DNA from: Dehalococcoidia bacterium | GTDB taxonomy: Bacteria; Chloroflexota; Dehalococcoidia; Tepidiformales; Tepidiformaceae | Assembly: GCA_020853755.1 (NCBI GenBank) | Contig: JADYYG010000045.1 | Span: forward strand, 1-64,000 | Reading direction: 5' to 3' | Length of the DNA: 64,000 nucleotides | Part shown: in pieces, positions 28,563 through 37,639 of the stretch | Numbering within the stretch: position 1 is the stretch's first letter | Layout of the letters: each line of letters opens with the position of its first letter | Position numbers and translations under genes: made by a program | Notes under the pieces: model-generated | The model's database searches: none | What the model saw: only the letters and a program-made list of their open reading frames with translations | What the model was told of the DNA's origin: nothing

Positions 28563-29494
28563 CGCGGCGCGACCGGCTGGTGCTCGTGGCCGCTGGGAAC
28601 AAGGCCCGCGTCCGGACTGAGGCAGCACTCCATGGCTGCATGCAAGGCGGGCGTTTCCGGCTGCAACGTCACATGCCCTATACCGAAGCGCTCGCGGAAG
28701 AGCGAGGCGAGGTCGGTAAGGATGTGCTCAGTGCAGGTCACGTCCTGTAGTTCCACGTGTGCACTGAGGGCCGGGAATGAAGGCGCGATCGACCACACGT
28801 GGACATCGTGGAGCGCTACGACGCCCTCGACGTCGAGCGCTGCAGCTTCGATGGCGCCGGGTTCGACGCCTGCCGGGGCGCTTTCGAGGAGGATTTCGCC
28901 CGAAGCTTTGAGTAGCGTCAGCGCTCGTGGCACAACAAGGGCGGCGATCGCCAGGCCGGCCACGGCGTCGATACCTTCCCAGCCGCCAAGCGCGATGATC
29001 CCGGCCGAAACGATCACGGCCACGGAGCCGACAGCATCGACCGTCGCTTCGAGGGTTGCTGCACGGACGTTCAGGTTGTGGCTCCCGTGGCTGTGCAGCA
29101 GGCGCACCACGGCGAGGTTCACGGCCAACCCCGCGGCGCCGACGAGCATCACCGGAGTCGTATCGACTTCGGGCGTGTTTCGCAGGTGTGAGACCGATTC
29201 GAAAGCGATGTATCCTGCAATGCACATCAGGATGACGACGTGGAGCGGCACGACGAGGACTTCGAAACGTGCCAGCCCATAGGTGTGCCTGCCTGAGGCC
29301 GGCCGCCGCGCCAGTGTCGCCGCCCCGAGGGCGAGGACGAGGCCACCTGAATCCGCCAACATGTGGCCCGCGTCCGAGAGCAGCGCGAGTGAGTTCGTCA
29401 GGAACCCCGCAACCGCTTCGACGACGACGAACGCCGCCGTGACGATGAGTCCGGCGAGGAGCGCATTGCGGGCCTGCCCGGGGTGCGCGTGCAT
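28559..29494 (-). CDS. CDF-family metal cation exporter, Glu variant
   Basis: A 311-residue exporter with six membrane helices and a C-terminal cytosolic domain. The first metal-site pair is H44-x3-D48 (SDAGHMLADSGG). The second is E149-x3-D153 (ATLEATVDAVGS), where many zinc CDFs have His-x3-Asp. A His-rich segment HSHGSHN precedes it. The family exchanges Zn2+, Co2+, Cd2+ or Fe2+ for H+. The Glu variant occurs in several CDF subgroups and may change metal choice. The gene is first in the minus-strand operon and divergent from mfd. Confidence 0.9.
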   Translation of the reverse strand: MHAHPGQARNALLAGLIVTAAFVVVEAVAGFLTNSLALLSDAGHMLADSGGLVLALGAATLARRPASGRHTYGLARFEVLVVPLHVVILMCIAGYIAFESVSHLRNTPEVDTTPVMLVGAAGLAVNLAVVRLLHSHGSHNLNVRAATLEATVDAVGSVAVIVSAGIIALGGWEGIDAVAGLAIAALVVPRALTLLKASGEILLESAPAGVEPGAIEAAALDVEGVVALHDVHVWSIAPSFPALSAHVELQDVTCTEHILTDLASLFRERFGIGHVTLQPETPALHAAMECCLSPDAGLVPSGHEHQPVAPR

Positions 29495-29569
29495 GCCTCC
29501 ATGCTAGCAGACCGCCCCGATGCTACATTGAAACGACGGGCAATCGTGCCCGGATGAGGGTTTACCGGC

Positions 29570-32500
29570 CTGTCCGGAGAGCTTGCCGGCCTATCGGCCG
29601 CAGTTGCCGAAGCGATCCAGCCCCTGCTGAAGGTTGGGGAGGGTTCGCTGCGCCTCGGGCTCCCTGAGGCTGGACGGGCCGCGGTTGCCGCGGCGATAAC
29701 CCGGACCCATAACCTGCCTACCCTGCTGCTCGTTGCTTCGCCTGCCAAGTCGTTGGCGATGCACGAGGAACTGGGCCTGTTCCTCCGGCCCGATATCCCG
29801 CTCGCGCGCCTGCCAGAACGGGAGGCACTGCCCTACGAGTTCGTCCGCGACGACCACGCGGTAGCCATCGACCGCAGCCGGGCGCTCGGTCTCCTCCGTT
29901 CTGACGGTCCGGCGCTTGTGGTCGCCTCCTGGGCGGCCCTTTCCGAACACTGCGCCGGCCCGGAACTCGAAGGCGAAGGGGTCCAGCTTCAGCCCGGGGC
30001 GACCATCAGCCCGGCGGCACTCATGGCAACCCTCGAGTCCGCAGGCTACGCGGTCGAGCCGCTCGCTGACTCGCCGGGGACAGCATCCCGCCGTGGGGGC
30101 ATCATCGACGTGTTCCCCGCCACGGCTGAGCGGCCGTTCCGCATCGAATTCTTCGGTGACGAAATCGAGAGCATCCGCGAGCTCGACCTCGCAAGTCAGC
30201 GGAGCATTGCACGCCTCGACAGCCTGCACCTCCCGCCGGCGGCTTCGAACTCGGCGGCCGCGCGACTGGCGGCCCTACGCCTCGCCGGGACACTGGACGC
30301 AGAGGGGGAAGCAGCAGAACTGGTCGTCGAACAACTGGAACTGCTCGCGGATGGATACCGGAGCGACTATGCGGGCTTCTTCGAACCGCTCCTCTACACG
30401 ACGGACGCATGCGCGCACCTGGCGCCCGGCGCGCTCCTGGTTCTCGACGAGCCCGACGACGGCGCAATCGCCCTCACCACCGCGCTCGAACACGAAGCCC
30501 GCACGAGGCACGAACTCGAGCAGCGCGGCGCCATCCCGGCCGGGCTGCCGGCGCTTCGGACGGCCCCGAACGTACTGTCCGCCGCGCTGGCCGCACGACC
30601 GTCCATCGAACTCCAGCGCTTCGGGACCGAGGAACTGGGAGCGAAGCGCCTGCCACTCGCCAGCACGCCCAGCTTCGCAGGCAAGCTCCGGACCCTCGCC
30701 CAACAGGCCGGCGCATGGGCGAAGGACGGCCGGGCCGTCGCGATCGTCTCGCAGCAGGCCCTGCGCCTCGCCGAACTGCTCGACGAAGAAGGCCTTTCGG
30801 CCACGAGCCTCCGCTCGCTTGGCACTGCGCCCCAACCGGGCGAAATCGTGCTCCTCCCGCTGGCAACGGGAGGAGGCTTCACCCTCGGCGACACGCTGAC
30901 CGTCGTCACCGACTCGGAAATTTTCGGCTTCCGCAAGCGCCGACGGCCGACGCGCTCACGCCAGGGCGTCCGCAGCGACCTCGTCTCGACCCTCGAAGTC
31001 GGCGACTACCTCGTTCACGCCGACCACGGCATCGCCCGCTACGCCGGCCTCATCCGGCGGACCTCAGACGGCGTCGAACGCGAATACCTCGAACTCCAGT
31101 ACGCCGAGAACGACAAGCTCTATGTCCCCGCGGACCAGCTCGATTCGGTCACCCGTTACATCGGCCCAACCGACCACCCGCCGGCGCTGACGCGGCTCGG
31201 CTCGCAGGACTGGGCACGGGCGAAGCGCCGGGTGAAACAGGCTGTCGTCGAGCTCGCCCAGGAATTGCTCGACCTCTATGCCAGGCGCGAGATGTCCCGC
31301 GGGCACGCGTTCCCTGCCGACAACGCCTGGCAGATGGAGATGGAAGCGGCCTTCCCCTTCGTCGAAACACAGGACCAACTCGAAGCCATCGCTGAAGTGA
31401 AGTCCGATATGGAGAACCCGAAGCCGATGGACCGCCTCATCTGCGGAGACGTCGGCTACGGGAAGACGGAGGTTGCGGTGCGCGCAGCCTTCAAGGCGGT
31501 CATGGATGGCAAGCAGGTCGCCGTCCTCGTCCCGACGACGGTGCTCGCAGAGCAGCACGGCAACACCTTCCGCGAACGCGTGGCCGGATTCCCGGTCCGT
31601 GTGGAAGTGCTCTCCCGCTTCCGCAACGAACAACAGCAGCGCGAAATCGTCAGTGCGATCACGTCGGGCGAAGTGGACATCGCCATCGGCACCCACCGTC
31701 TCGTCCAGAAGGACGTAGCGTTCCGGGACCTCGGTCTCGTGATCATCGATGAAGAGCAGCGCTTCGGCGTCTCCCATAAGGAGCGTCTCAAGCAAATGCG
31801 CGCCGAGGTCGACAGCCTGGTCCTTTCAGCCACGCCAATCCCGCGCACGCTGCAGATGTCGCTCGTCGGCATCCGGGACATGAGCACCGTGATGACCCCA
31901 CCCGAAGAGCGCCAGCCCATCCGTACCTACGTCCTCCAGTGGGACGACGAACTGCTCCGCGAGGCCATCGACCGCGAACTCCAACGCGGCGGGCAGGTCT
32001 ACTTCGTCCACAACCGCGTGCACAACATCGAGCGAATCGTCGCCCGGATTCGCGACATCATCCCTGAGGCGCGTGTCACGGTTGGCCACGGCCAGATGCC
32101 GGAAGACCAGCTTGAACGCGTGATGATGGAGTTCGCAGCGGGGGAGCACGACGTGCTCGTGTGCACCACCATTATTGAGAGCGGCCTCGACATCCCGAAC
32201 GCCAACACCATCATCATCAACGACGCAAACCACCTCGGCCTCGCCCAGCTTTACCAGCTGCGTGGCCGCGTCGGACGGTCAGCCAACCGGGCCTACGCCT
32301 ACCTCCTGTACGACAAGAACCGGGCGATGAGCGAGACCGCCCAGAAGCGCCTCGAAGCCATCTTCGAAGCCACCGAACTGGGCGCCGGGTTCCAGATCGC
32401 CCTTCGCGACCTCGAAATCCGGGGTGCCGGCAACGTCCTCGGCAATGAGCAGAGCGGTCACATCGCCGCTGTCGGCTTCGACATGTACTCGAAGCTTGTC

Positions 32501-33004
32501 GCCGAAGCCGTCTCCGCCCTCAAGAAGCTCATCAAACCCGGGGACACCTCCGGCCCGCCGCCGCTCCCGCCGTCGGTGCTCATCGACTTGCCGCTGAGCG
32601 CGCACGTCCCCGAAACCTATATCGAAGACATGCACGCTCGCCTGTCCGTCTACCAGCGGGTCGCCGAAGTCGATTCTCCCGAAGCCGTCGCCACGATGGA
32701 GGCCGAGCTTCGTGACCGATTCGGCGCCGTCCCCAGGTCGGTGGAAAACCTGCTCTATGTCTCGCTCATCCGCGCCATGGCACGAAAGGCAAACGTCGAG
32801 AGCCTGAAGACGGACGAGCACATGTTCCACCTGCGTATCCGCGGCGGCACCCCGCCCGAAGTGAAGGCAGCAGTCGAAGGCCTGAATCTGAAAAGTATCC
32901 TTGTCGGGCCGAACCAGGTGCGCATCGACCGGATTGGCGCGGGGACGAACTGGATGCCGCTCCTCGCGAAGGTCCTGCGTACGATGGCAGGTGCGCGTCA
33001 GTAG
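29570..33004 (+). CDS. mfd: Mfd transcription-repair coupling factor
   Basis: About 1144 residues when extended to a CTG at 29570. The next standard start (TTG 29753) would remove 61 residues of the conserved N-terminus (EGSLRLGLPEAGR, THNLPTLLLVASPAKS). No ATG, GTG or TTG lies in frame between the TGA at 29555 and 29753, while GAGGG lies 9-10 nt before the CTG. Domains in order: UvrB-like N-terminal module, RNA polymerase interaction domain (EVGDYLVHADHGIARYAGL), helicase motifs (Walker A GDVGYGKTE, DEEQRFG), TRG region and C-terminal domain. It removes stalled polymerase and recruits UvrA. Confidence 0.95.
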   Translation: MSGELAGLSAAVAEAIQPLLKVGEGSLRLGLPEAGRAAVAAAITRTHNLPTLLLVASPAKSLAMHEELGLFLRPDIPLARLPEREALPYEFVRDDHAVAIDRSRALGLLRSDGPALVVASWAALSEHCAGPELEGEGVQLQPGATISPAALMATLESAGYAVEPLADSPGTASRRGGIIDVFPATAERPFRIEFFGDEIESIRELDLASQRSIARLDSLHLPPAASNSAAARLAALRLAGTLDAEGEAAELVVEQLELLADGYRSDYAGFFEPLLYTTDACAHLAPGALLVLDEPDDGAIALTTALEHEARTRHELEQRGAIPAGLPALRTAPNVLSAALAARPSIELQRFGTEELGAKRLPLASTPSFAGKLRTLAQQAGAWAKDGRAVAIVSQQALRLAELLDEEGLSATSLRSLGTAPQPGEIVLLPLATGGGFTLGDTLTVVTDSEIFGFRKRRRPTRSRQGVRSDLVSTLEVGDYLVHADHGIARYAGLIRRTSDGVEREYLELQYAENDKLYVPADQLDSVTRYIGPTDHPPALTRLGSQDWARAKRRVKQAVVELAQELLDLYARREMSRGHAFPADNAWQMEMEAAFPFVETQDQLEAIAEVKSDMENPKPMDRLICGDVGYGKTEVAVRAAFKAVMDGKQVAVLVPTTVLAEQHGNTFRERVAGFPVRVEVLSRFRNEQQQREIVSAITSGEVDIAIGTHRLVQKDVAFRDLGLVIIDEEQRFGVSHKERLKQMRAEVDSLVLSATPIPRTLQMSLVGIRDMSTVMTPPEERQPIRTYVLQWDDELLREAIDRELQRGGQVYFVHNRVHNIERIVARIRDIIPEARVTVGHGQMPEDQLERVMMEFAAGEHDVLVCTTIIESGLDIPNANTIIINDANHLGLAQLYQLRGRVGRSANRAYAYLLYDKNRAMSETAQKRLEAIFEATELGAGFQIALRDLEIRGAGNVLGNEQSGHIAAVGFDMYSKLVAEAVSALKKLIKPGDTSGPPPLPPSVLIDLPLSAHVPETYIEDMHARLSVYQRVAEVDSPEAVATMEAELRDRFGAVPRSVENLLYVSLIRAMARKANVESLKTDEHMFHLRIRGGTPPEVKAAVEGLNLKSILVGPNQVRIDRIGAGTNWMPLLAKVLRTMAGARQ

Positions 33005-33864
33005 TCCACAGGCTCCTGCGATTCCCGCGATCCTTGACCGGCGAGGCGCTCAAGCCGGGACAGAACCACCGCAGCAACGACCACCGCCGCGCCTGCGCCA
33101 AGGACGATGAGCCCGTTTCGGATCGGTACGCTGAGTGCCGCCGTTGCCGTGTCATACAGGTTCTCCTCGAACGGGTCCTCTGCGCCCACTGCGTTCACGG
33201 CGAGCCTCGCAAGAAAGAACATGAGGACGACCGGGACGGCTCCAGCGCCCATGGCCATGCCGATGGCCCGCATCCGGCCCCAGCCCTGACCGCTAGCCGC
33301 AGTCGCAACGCCCGCCAGGACGCAGCCCACGAGGCTCACCAGCGCGAAGAACGTCGCCCGTGAGTGGTTGCTGCTCGAAACCTGTCCGACGGCAAGTTCA
33401 AGTACACCCTGCAGCGAAAACCGCCTGACGGTTCCATCGCCGGTTCGGTCGAACGCCGAAACCCCGTCGACGTAGAGAAGCGCGGAGGAGCGGTCGAGGA
33501 TGATCGACCGCAATTCAGCATCCGAGCTCTTCAGCACTTCGTCCCGCGTCAGGACGATATCCAATGGATAGTCCGGGAAGGTCACAACCTGGTCGAGGCT
33601 TTCGAGGGCGGCCTGGCGCAGTTCAGGGCCTTCGTCAGCCAGCAGCTGGTCGAGATCGGTGAGGTTCACGACCCCGGCTTCGAGGATGTTCCGAGCTGCC
33701 CCCTGGCTTGTGACCTGGCGGCAACTCACGGAGAACACCAGCACAAACACGGAAACCGCCAGGAGTACGACAACGATCGAGCGCCGCCCCTCGCGCGACG
33801 ATGTTGCGGCCCCGTACACGCGGTCGCGAACGTCAACGTCGTAGTCCTCGGGGGCCGGGTACAC
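32998..33864 (-). CDS. Multi-pass membrane protein of unknown function
   Basis: A 288-residue protein from a GTG at 33864. One N-terminal membrane helix (SIVVVLLAVSVFVLVFSVSC) is followed by a roughly 100-residue extracytoplasmic region and four C-terminal helices (ATFFALVSLVGCVLAGVAT, AVPVVLMFFLARLAV, GLIVLGAGAAVVVAAVVL). No recognised domain. It lies 12 bp downstream of the RDD-family gene, so the two probably form an operon. Its 3' end overlaps the end of mfd by 7 bp, convergently. Confidence 0.6.
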   Translation of the reverse strand: MYPAPEDYDVDVRDRVYGAATSSREGRRSIVVVLLAVSVFVLVFSVSCRQVTSQGAARNILEAGVVNLTDLDQLLADEGPELRQAALESLDQVVTFPDYPLDIVLTRDEVLKSSDAELRSIILDRSSALLYVDGVSAFDRTGDGTVRRFSLQGVLELAVGQVSSSNHSRATFFALVSLVGCVLAGVATAASGQGWGRMRAIGMAMGAGAVPVVLMFFLARLAVNAVGAEDPFEENLYDTATAALSVPIRNGLIVLGAGAAVVVAAVVLSRLERLAGQGSRESQEPVDY

Positions 33865-33876
33865 GCGGAGTCGCGC

Positions 33877-34458
33877 CTAGACCAGCCGCACGACAATCGT
33901 GCCGGCGATACGGTCGTGGAGGGTGCGGCGGTGCTTGTCGAACGCCGCCCAGATGAAGCCGAATGCCGCAACAACGAGGGCTCCACCCACGGCTGCGGCA
34001 GCGACCGGGGCGTTGTCGCGGAAGGCGTAGCCAACGATTGCGCCACCCGCGCAGATGAGGACGTAGACCAGCAGCCCGATGACGCGCGCCATCGCGCCCA
34101 GCACGCCGAGCGCGTGGCCATCGGAGCGGATGACCATCACCTGCATCACCGAGGCGCCGATGGTCTGTCCCTTCCAGGCGAACCCGATGAAGAAGTAGAG
34201 CAGCAGCGCAGGAGGGATGCAGCCCACGCACACCCAGAATGCATTGAGCGCCGTGCTCGACGGTTCGACCCGTTCGAAATCCGACGAAATGAGGACGATG
34301 AGTGAGCCAGCGGTCACCAGCAGCGCGGCGATGATGAACATCACGAGCACATCGAGCGCCCCTGCCGCCACGCGCGACTCGAACGAAGCGTAATGAAGGC
34401 GGAAGGGTGGGCGGCGGCCGCGGTCGACTTCCTGCATGGTGGTCGCGCTTGCGCTCAT
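33877..34458 (-). CDS. RDD-family membrane protein
   Basis: A 193-residue protein from the ATG at 34458, chosen for its GGGAGAG ribosome binding site; a TTG 12 nt upstream is less likely. ASFESRVAAGALDVLVMFII near the N-terminus shows the Arg and paired Asp of the RDD domain, followed by about four membrane spans and a final WAAFDKHRRTLHDRIAGTIVV. RDD proteins are widespread and mostly uncharacterised; some act in Na+/H+ or osmotic responses. Confidence 0.85.
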   Translation of the reverse strand: MSASATTMQEVDRGRRPPFRLHYASFESRVAAGALDVLVMFIIAALLVTAGSLIVLISSDFERVEPSSTALNAFWVCVGCIPPALLLYFFIGFAWKGQTIGASVMQVMVIRSDGHALGVLGAMARVIGLLVYVLICAGGAIVGYAFRDNAPVAAAAVGGALVVAAFGFIWAAFDKHRRTLHDRIAGTIVVRLV

Positions 34459-34547
34459 AGGCTCTCCCAAGTCTACGGCCCGCCGCGTAAGGGAACAGAA
34501 GACTCCGGAAGCCGCATCCTTTATCGCCTACCCGTTACGCTTGGCCT

Positions 34548-35777
34548 GTGCGCTGGCGCCCCGTTTCCGCAGGCAACCTCGAATACCGGCCGTGGTCGCC
34601 ATCGCCCTGGCCGCTGATCCTCATCCTCGCGGCCACGCTGGGCATCGCCCTCGGCCTGCTCCTGAGCGCCCTGTGGCCGCGAGGCGCTGTCGGGTCCGAT
34701 GGCTACTCCCTCTGGAAGTGGGAAGCCAACACGCTCCTCGACAACGTCTTCGCTCGCGTCGGCATTGGTCCTGACCCCAGCCAGTCCGAAGGCGAGGCCG
34801 CTGTGCGCCAGTACTTCAAGCTCACCAGCCAGATCCGCGCAGCAGAGAACACGGAGACCCCCGACCTCGCGCTCGTCGATACCCTCACGAACGAGCGCGG
34901 CAACTACGAGAACGACGTCGAGCGGCTCATCGAGGGGTACATCACGGAGGCCGTCGATGGCGCCGGGCTGCAACGGCCACTCCCGCTGTTCAATGCGAAG
35001 CGGATCACCTGGCCCCCGGTCGACTTCGAACTCACGAACCCACCGCAACTCCTCGTCCGTTCGCCGCGCGACAAGATCGAACGCTCCGGGGATACGCTCC
35101 TCAAGAACGACCTGAGTCTGCGCGACATCGAGCGCCTGGAAGCAAAGACGACAAACGATGACACCGTGACCGTGGTGGTCTCGATCGGCGGGCTGGCGGC
35201 CTACCCCGCCATCGTTCGCGATGACCGTTCCTATGACTCGCTGCTCGACACCGCCTCCCACGAATGGGTGCACCACTACCTCGCGTTCTTTCCGCTCGGT
35301 GAGCAATGGGGCAAAGGCGGTGACGCCGAAACGCTGAACGAGACAACCGCGAACATTGCAGGCCGGGAGATCGCGAACCTGATCCGCGCGAAACACCCCC
35401 TCACGCTCCCTCCGGGCGAAGACGGGAGTCTCCAGGGCCGCCAGCCGCCAACGGTCGACTTCAGCACGGAGATGCACGACCTCCGTGTCCAGGTCGACGT
35501 GCTGCTCGCCAACGGCAAGGTGAGCGAAGCCGAACAACTGATGGACCAGAAGCGCGAGTACCTCAACCAGCACGGCATCGCTATCCGCAAGATCAACCAG
35601 GCATACTTCGCCTTTTACGGCACCTACGCCGACTCGCCCCAGTCGACGAACCCCATCGGACCCAAGATCGAGCAGGTCTGGCAGAAGACACAGGATGTCG
35701 GCGTCTTCCTGAAGCTCATGCGCGAGGTGCGCACGTCCGCGGACCTCGACCGCACCCTCGCTGCCCTCGGCCAGTAA
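34548..35777 (+). CDS. Membrane-anchored HExxH metallopeptidase-like protein
   Basis: A 409-residue protein with one N-terminal membrane helix (PLILILAATLGIALGLLLSAL, about 22-42) and a large extracytoplasmic region. H238-E-W-V-H242-H243 (ASHEWVHHYL) with a downstream N-E-T-T-A-N-I-A-G-R-E (264-274) gives a plausible zinc site of the HExxH plus distal Glu (gluzincin) type. The substrate is unknown and I do not recognise a named family. The GTG start has TACGCT 6 nt upstream and no ribosome binding site, suggesting a leaderless transcript divergent from the RDD gene. Confidence 0.75.
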   Translation: MRWRPVSAGNLEYRPWSPSPWPLILILAATLGIALGLLLSALWPRGAVGSDGYSLWKWEANTLLDNVFARVGIGPDPSQSEGEAAVRQYFKLTSQIRAAENTETPDLALVDTLTNERGNYENDVERLIEGYITEAVDGAGLQRPLPLFNAKRITWPPVDFELTNPPQLLVRSPRDKIERSGDTLLKNDLSLRDIERLEAKTTNDDTVTVVVSIGGLAAYPAIVRDDRSYDSLLDTASHEWVHHYLAFFPLGEQWGKGGDAETLNETTANIAGREIANLIRAKHPLTLPPGEDGSLQGRQPPTVDFSTEMHDLRVQVDVLLANGKVSEAEQLMDQKREYLNQHGIAIRKINQAYFAFYGTYADSPQSTNPIGPKIEQVWQKTQDVGVFLKLMREVRTSADLDRTLAALGQ

Positions 35778-35833
35778 TCGACAACCGGCACGACACGTTC
35801 GACAATGCCCTCACAACACATTCGAGGAACCTG

Positions 35834-37009
35834 ATGGACTATCGCGATACGCCCGAAGAGGCCGCATTCCGCAAGGAAGTGCACGACTTCATCGACAAGG
35901 AAGCGCCCAAGAACATGGCCCGCGGCGAAGGCTTCGGCGGTAGCGGCGACGCCTGGAAGACATGGGTCAAGAAGCTCTCGGAGCGCGGTTGGGTCGCTCC
36001 GGCCTGGCCGAAGGAGTACGGCGGCGCCGGCATGAGCGTGATGGAGCAGTTCATCTTCAACTGGGAGATGGCCGAGGCTCGCGCTCCCCGCCCGGGCGGC
36101 ATTGCCACCGGGTTCGCGGGCCCCACCCTCATCGTCCACGGCACCGAAGAGCAAAAGAAAAAGCACCTGCCGGAGATCGTTGAAGGCGACGTGGTCTGGT
36201 GCCAGGGCTACAGCGAACCGGGCTCCGGCAGTGACCTCGCCAGCCTCCAGACGCGCGCCATCCGCGACGGCGACGACTACGTGGTGAATGGCCAGAAGAT
36301 CTGGACCTCTGGCGGCCATGTGGCCAAGTGGATGATCCTCCTCGCTCGAACCGACCCTGAGGCGCCGAAGCACCGCGGAATTACCTACTTCATCGCCGAC
36401 ATGAAGGCCCCCGGTGTCACGGTCCGGCCCCTCATCAACCTCCCGGGCACGCACGAATTCAACGAAGTGTTCTTCGAAGACGTCCGCATCCCGAAGGAGA
36501 ACATCATCGGCGAGGAGAACCGGGGCTGGTACCTGGCCCAGACCACACTCAGCTTCGAACGCTCGAACATCGGTGGCGCAGTCGGCGCTCGGCAGGGCGT
36601 CGAGGATCTCGTGAAGCTCGCCCGCACCGATGCAGCCAGCCAGCTCAAGGCCAACGCAGCAATCCGCCACGAACTTGTCGACCGCATGGTCGAAGCCGGC
36701 GTGGCAACCCAGATGAGCCTCAAGATCATCTCGATCCAGGCGAAGGAAGGCGTCGCCCCGGGCCACGAGGCCAGCGTCGCCAAGCTCTACGGCACCGAGC
36801 TGAACCAGCGCATCGCCCGCACCGCCCTCAAGGTGTTCGGCCTCTACGGTCAGCTCGACTCGAAGACCGATGGCGTCGCGAACGCAGCCCTCTACGGCCG
36901 GTACAAGTACCAGTACCTCCGCTCAATCGCCAATACCATCGAAGGCGGCACGAGCGAAATCCAGCGGAACATCACGGCCACCCGCGGACTCGGCCTGCCC
37001 CGCGCGTAG
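35834..37009 (+). CDS. Acyl-CoA dehydrogenase
   Basis: A 391-residue flavoprotein with the family N-terminal helices, WCQGYSEPGSGSDLASLQTRA (FAD/substrate loop), GQKIWTSGGHVA and the C-terminal QRNITATRGLGLPRA tail after IEGGTSEIQ. It dehydrogenates an acyl-CoA at the alpha-beta carbons and passes electrons to ETF. A GAGGA ribosome binding site precedes the ATG. It is monocistronic, ended by the strong terminator at 37034. Chain-length specificity cannot be read. It resembles the enzyme encoded at 51453. Confidence 0.93.
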   Translation: MDYRDTPEEAAFRKEVHDFIDKEAPKNMARGEGFGGSGDAWKTWVKKLSERGWVAPAWPKEYGGAGMSVMEQFIFNWEMAEARAPRPGGIATGFAGPTLIVHGTEEQKKKHLPEIVEGDVVWCQGYSEPGSGSDLASLQTRAIRDGDDYVVNGQKIWTSGGHVAKWMILLARTDPEAPKHRGITYFIADMKAPGVTVRPLINLPGTHEFNEVFFEDVRIPKENIIGEENRGWYLAQTTLSFERSNIGGAVGARQGVEDLVKLARTDAASQLKANAAIRHELVDRMVEAGVATQMSLKIISIQAKEGVAPGHEASVAKLYGTELNQRIARTALKVFGLYGQLDSKTDGVANAALYGRYKYQYLRSIANTIEGGTSEIQRNITATRGLGLPRA

Positions 37010-37033
37010 CCAGGGTCGCGTCGCAATCTCGTC

Positions 37034-37061
37034 GAAAGGCCCTCCGGCGTGAGGGCCTTTC
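37034..37061 (+). terminator. Strong intrinsic terminator after the acyl-CoA dehydrogenase gene
   Basis: GAAAGGCCCTC (37034-37044), loop CGGCGT, GAGGGCCTTTC (37051-37061): a perfect 11-bp stem with an A-rich 5' side and T-rich 3' side, followed by GCTTTGG. It lies 25 bp after the stop codon. Confidence 0.85.
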
Positions 37062-37114
37062 GCTTTGGCGTTACCGATGAGCAACACCGCCGTTGACCGC
37101 AGCAGGAGGAGACC

Positions 37115-37639
37115 ATGACCGGTGAGCCAGGGACGAAACCAGAACTGCTGGCCCTCATCAACGAGCGCTGGGGTGTGCTGCGTGACCTCCTGGGGCAGTT
37201 GGATGCGGCGCAGTTGCAGCAGCCGCTCGGGGACGGCTGGACTCCGAAGCAGCACGTCGCGCACCTCGCTGCGTGGGAGCAGTCTCTCCTCGGCCTGCTC
37301 CGGAAAGAACGCCGGCCCGCAACCATGGGGCTACCAGCGCAACTCTGGGAGTCTCACGACACCGATGCTATCAACGCCTTCATCGCCGAACGGGATGGTT
37401 CGATACCTGTCGCCGAGGTCGCCCGGAAGAGCGAACAAACCCACGCAGCCCTGCTCGACCTCCTCGATTCGCTGACGATCGACGAACTCAATCTCCCCTA
37501 CTCCGCCTACCAGCCGTTCGACCCAACACCGAACGCGAACCCGGTCATCGGCTGGGTTCACGGCAACACCTGGGACCACTACAACGAGCATATCGGCTGG
37601 CTGGAGCAGGGACTCGCCGGGCAACCGGGCAAGGACTAA
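37115..37639 (+). CDS. DinB/ClbS-like four-helix protein
   Basis: A 174-residue protein with the DinB-superfamily pattern: LLGQLDAAQLQQPLGDGWTPKQHVAHLAAWEQ near the N-terminus, split here by helix ends, and a C-terminal GNTWDHYNEHIGWLEQ. The His residues (HVAH, DHYNEH) are the usual metal ligands. Members include thiol-S-transferases and the colibactin-resistance cyclopropane hydrolase ClbS. The activity here is unknown. A GGAGGAG ribosome binding site precedes the ATG. It overlaps the next gene convergently by 4 bp. Confidence 0.8.
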   Translation: MTGEPGTKPELLALINERWGVLRDLLGQLDAAQLQQPLGDGWTPKQHVAHLAAWEQSLLGLLRKERRPATMGLPAQLWESHDTDAINAFIAERDGSIPVAEVARKSEQTHAALLDLLDSLTIDELNLPYSAYQPFDPTPNANPVIGWVHGNTWDHYNEHIGWLEQGLAGQPGKD

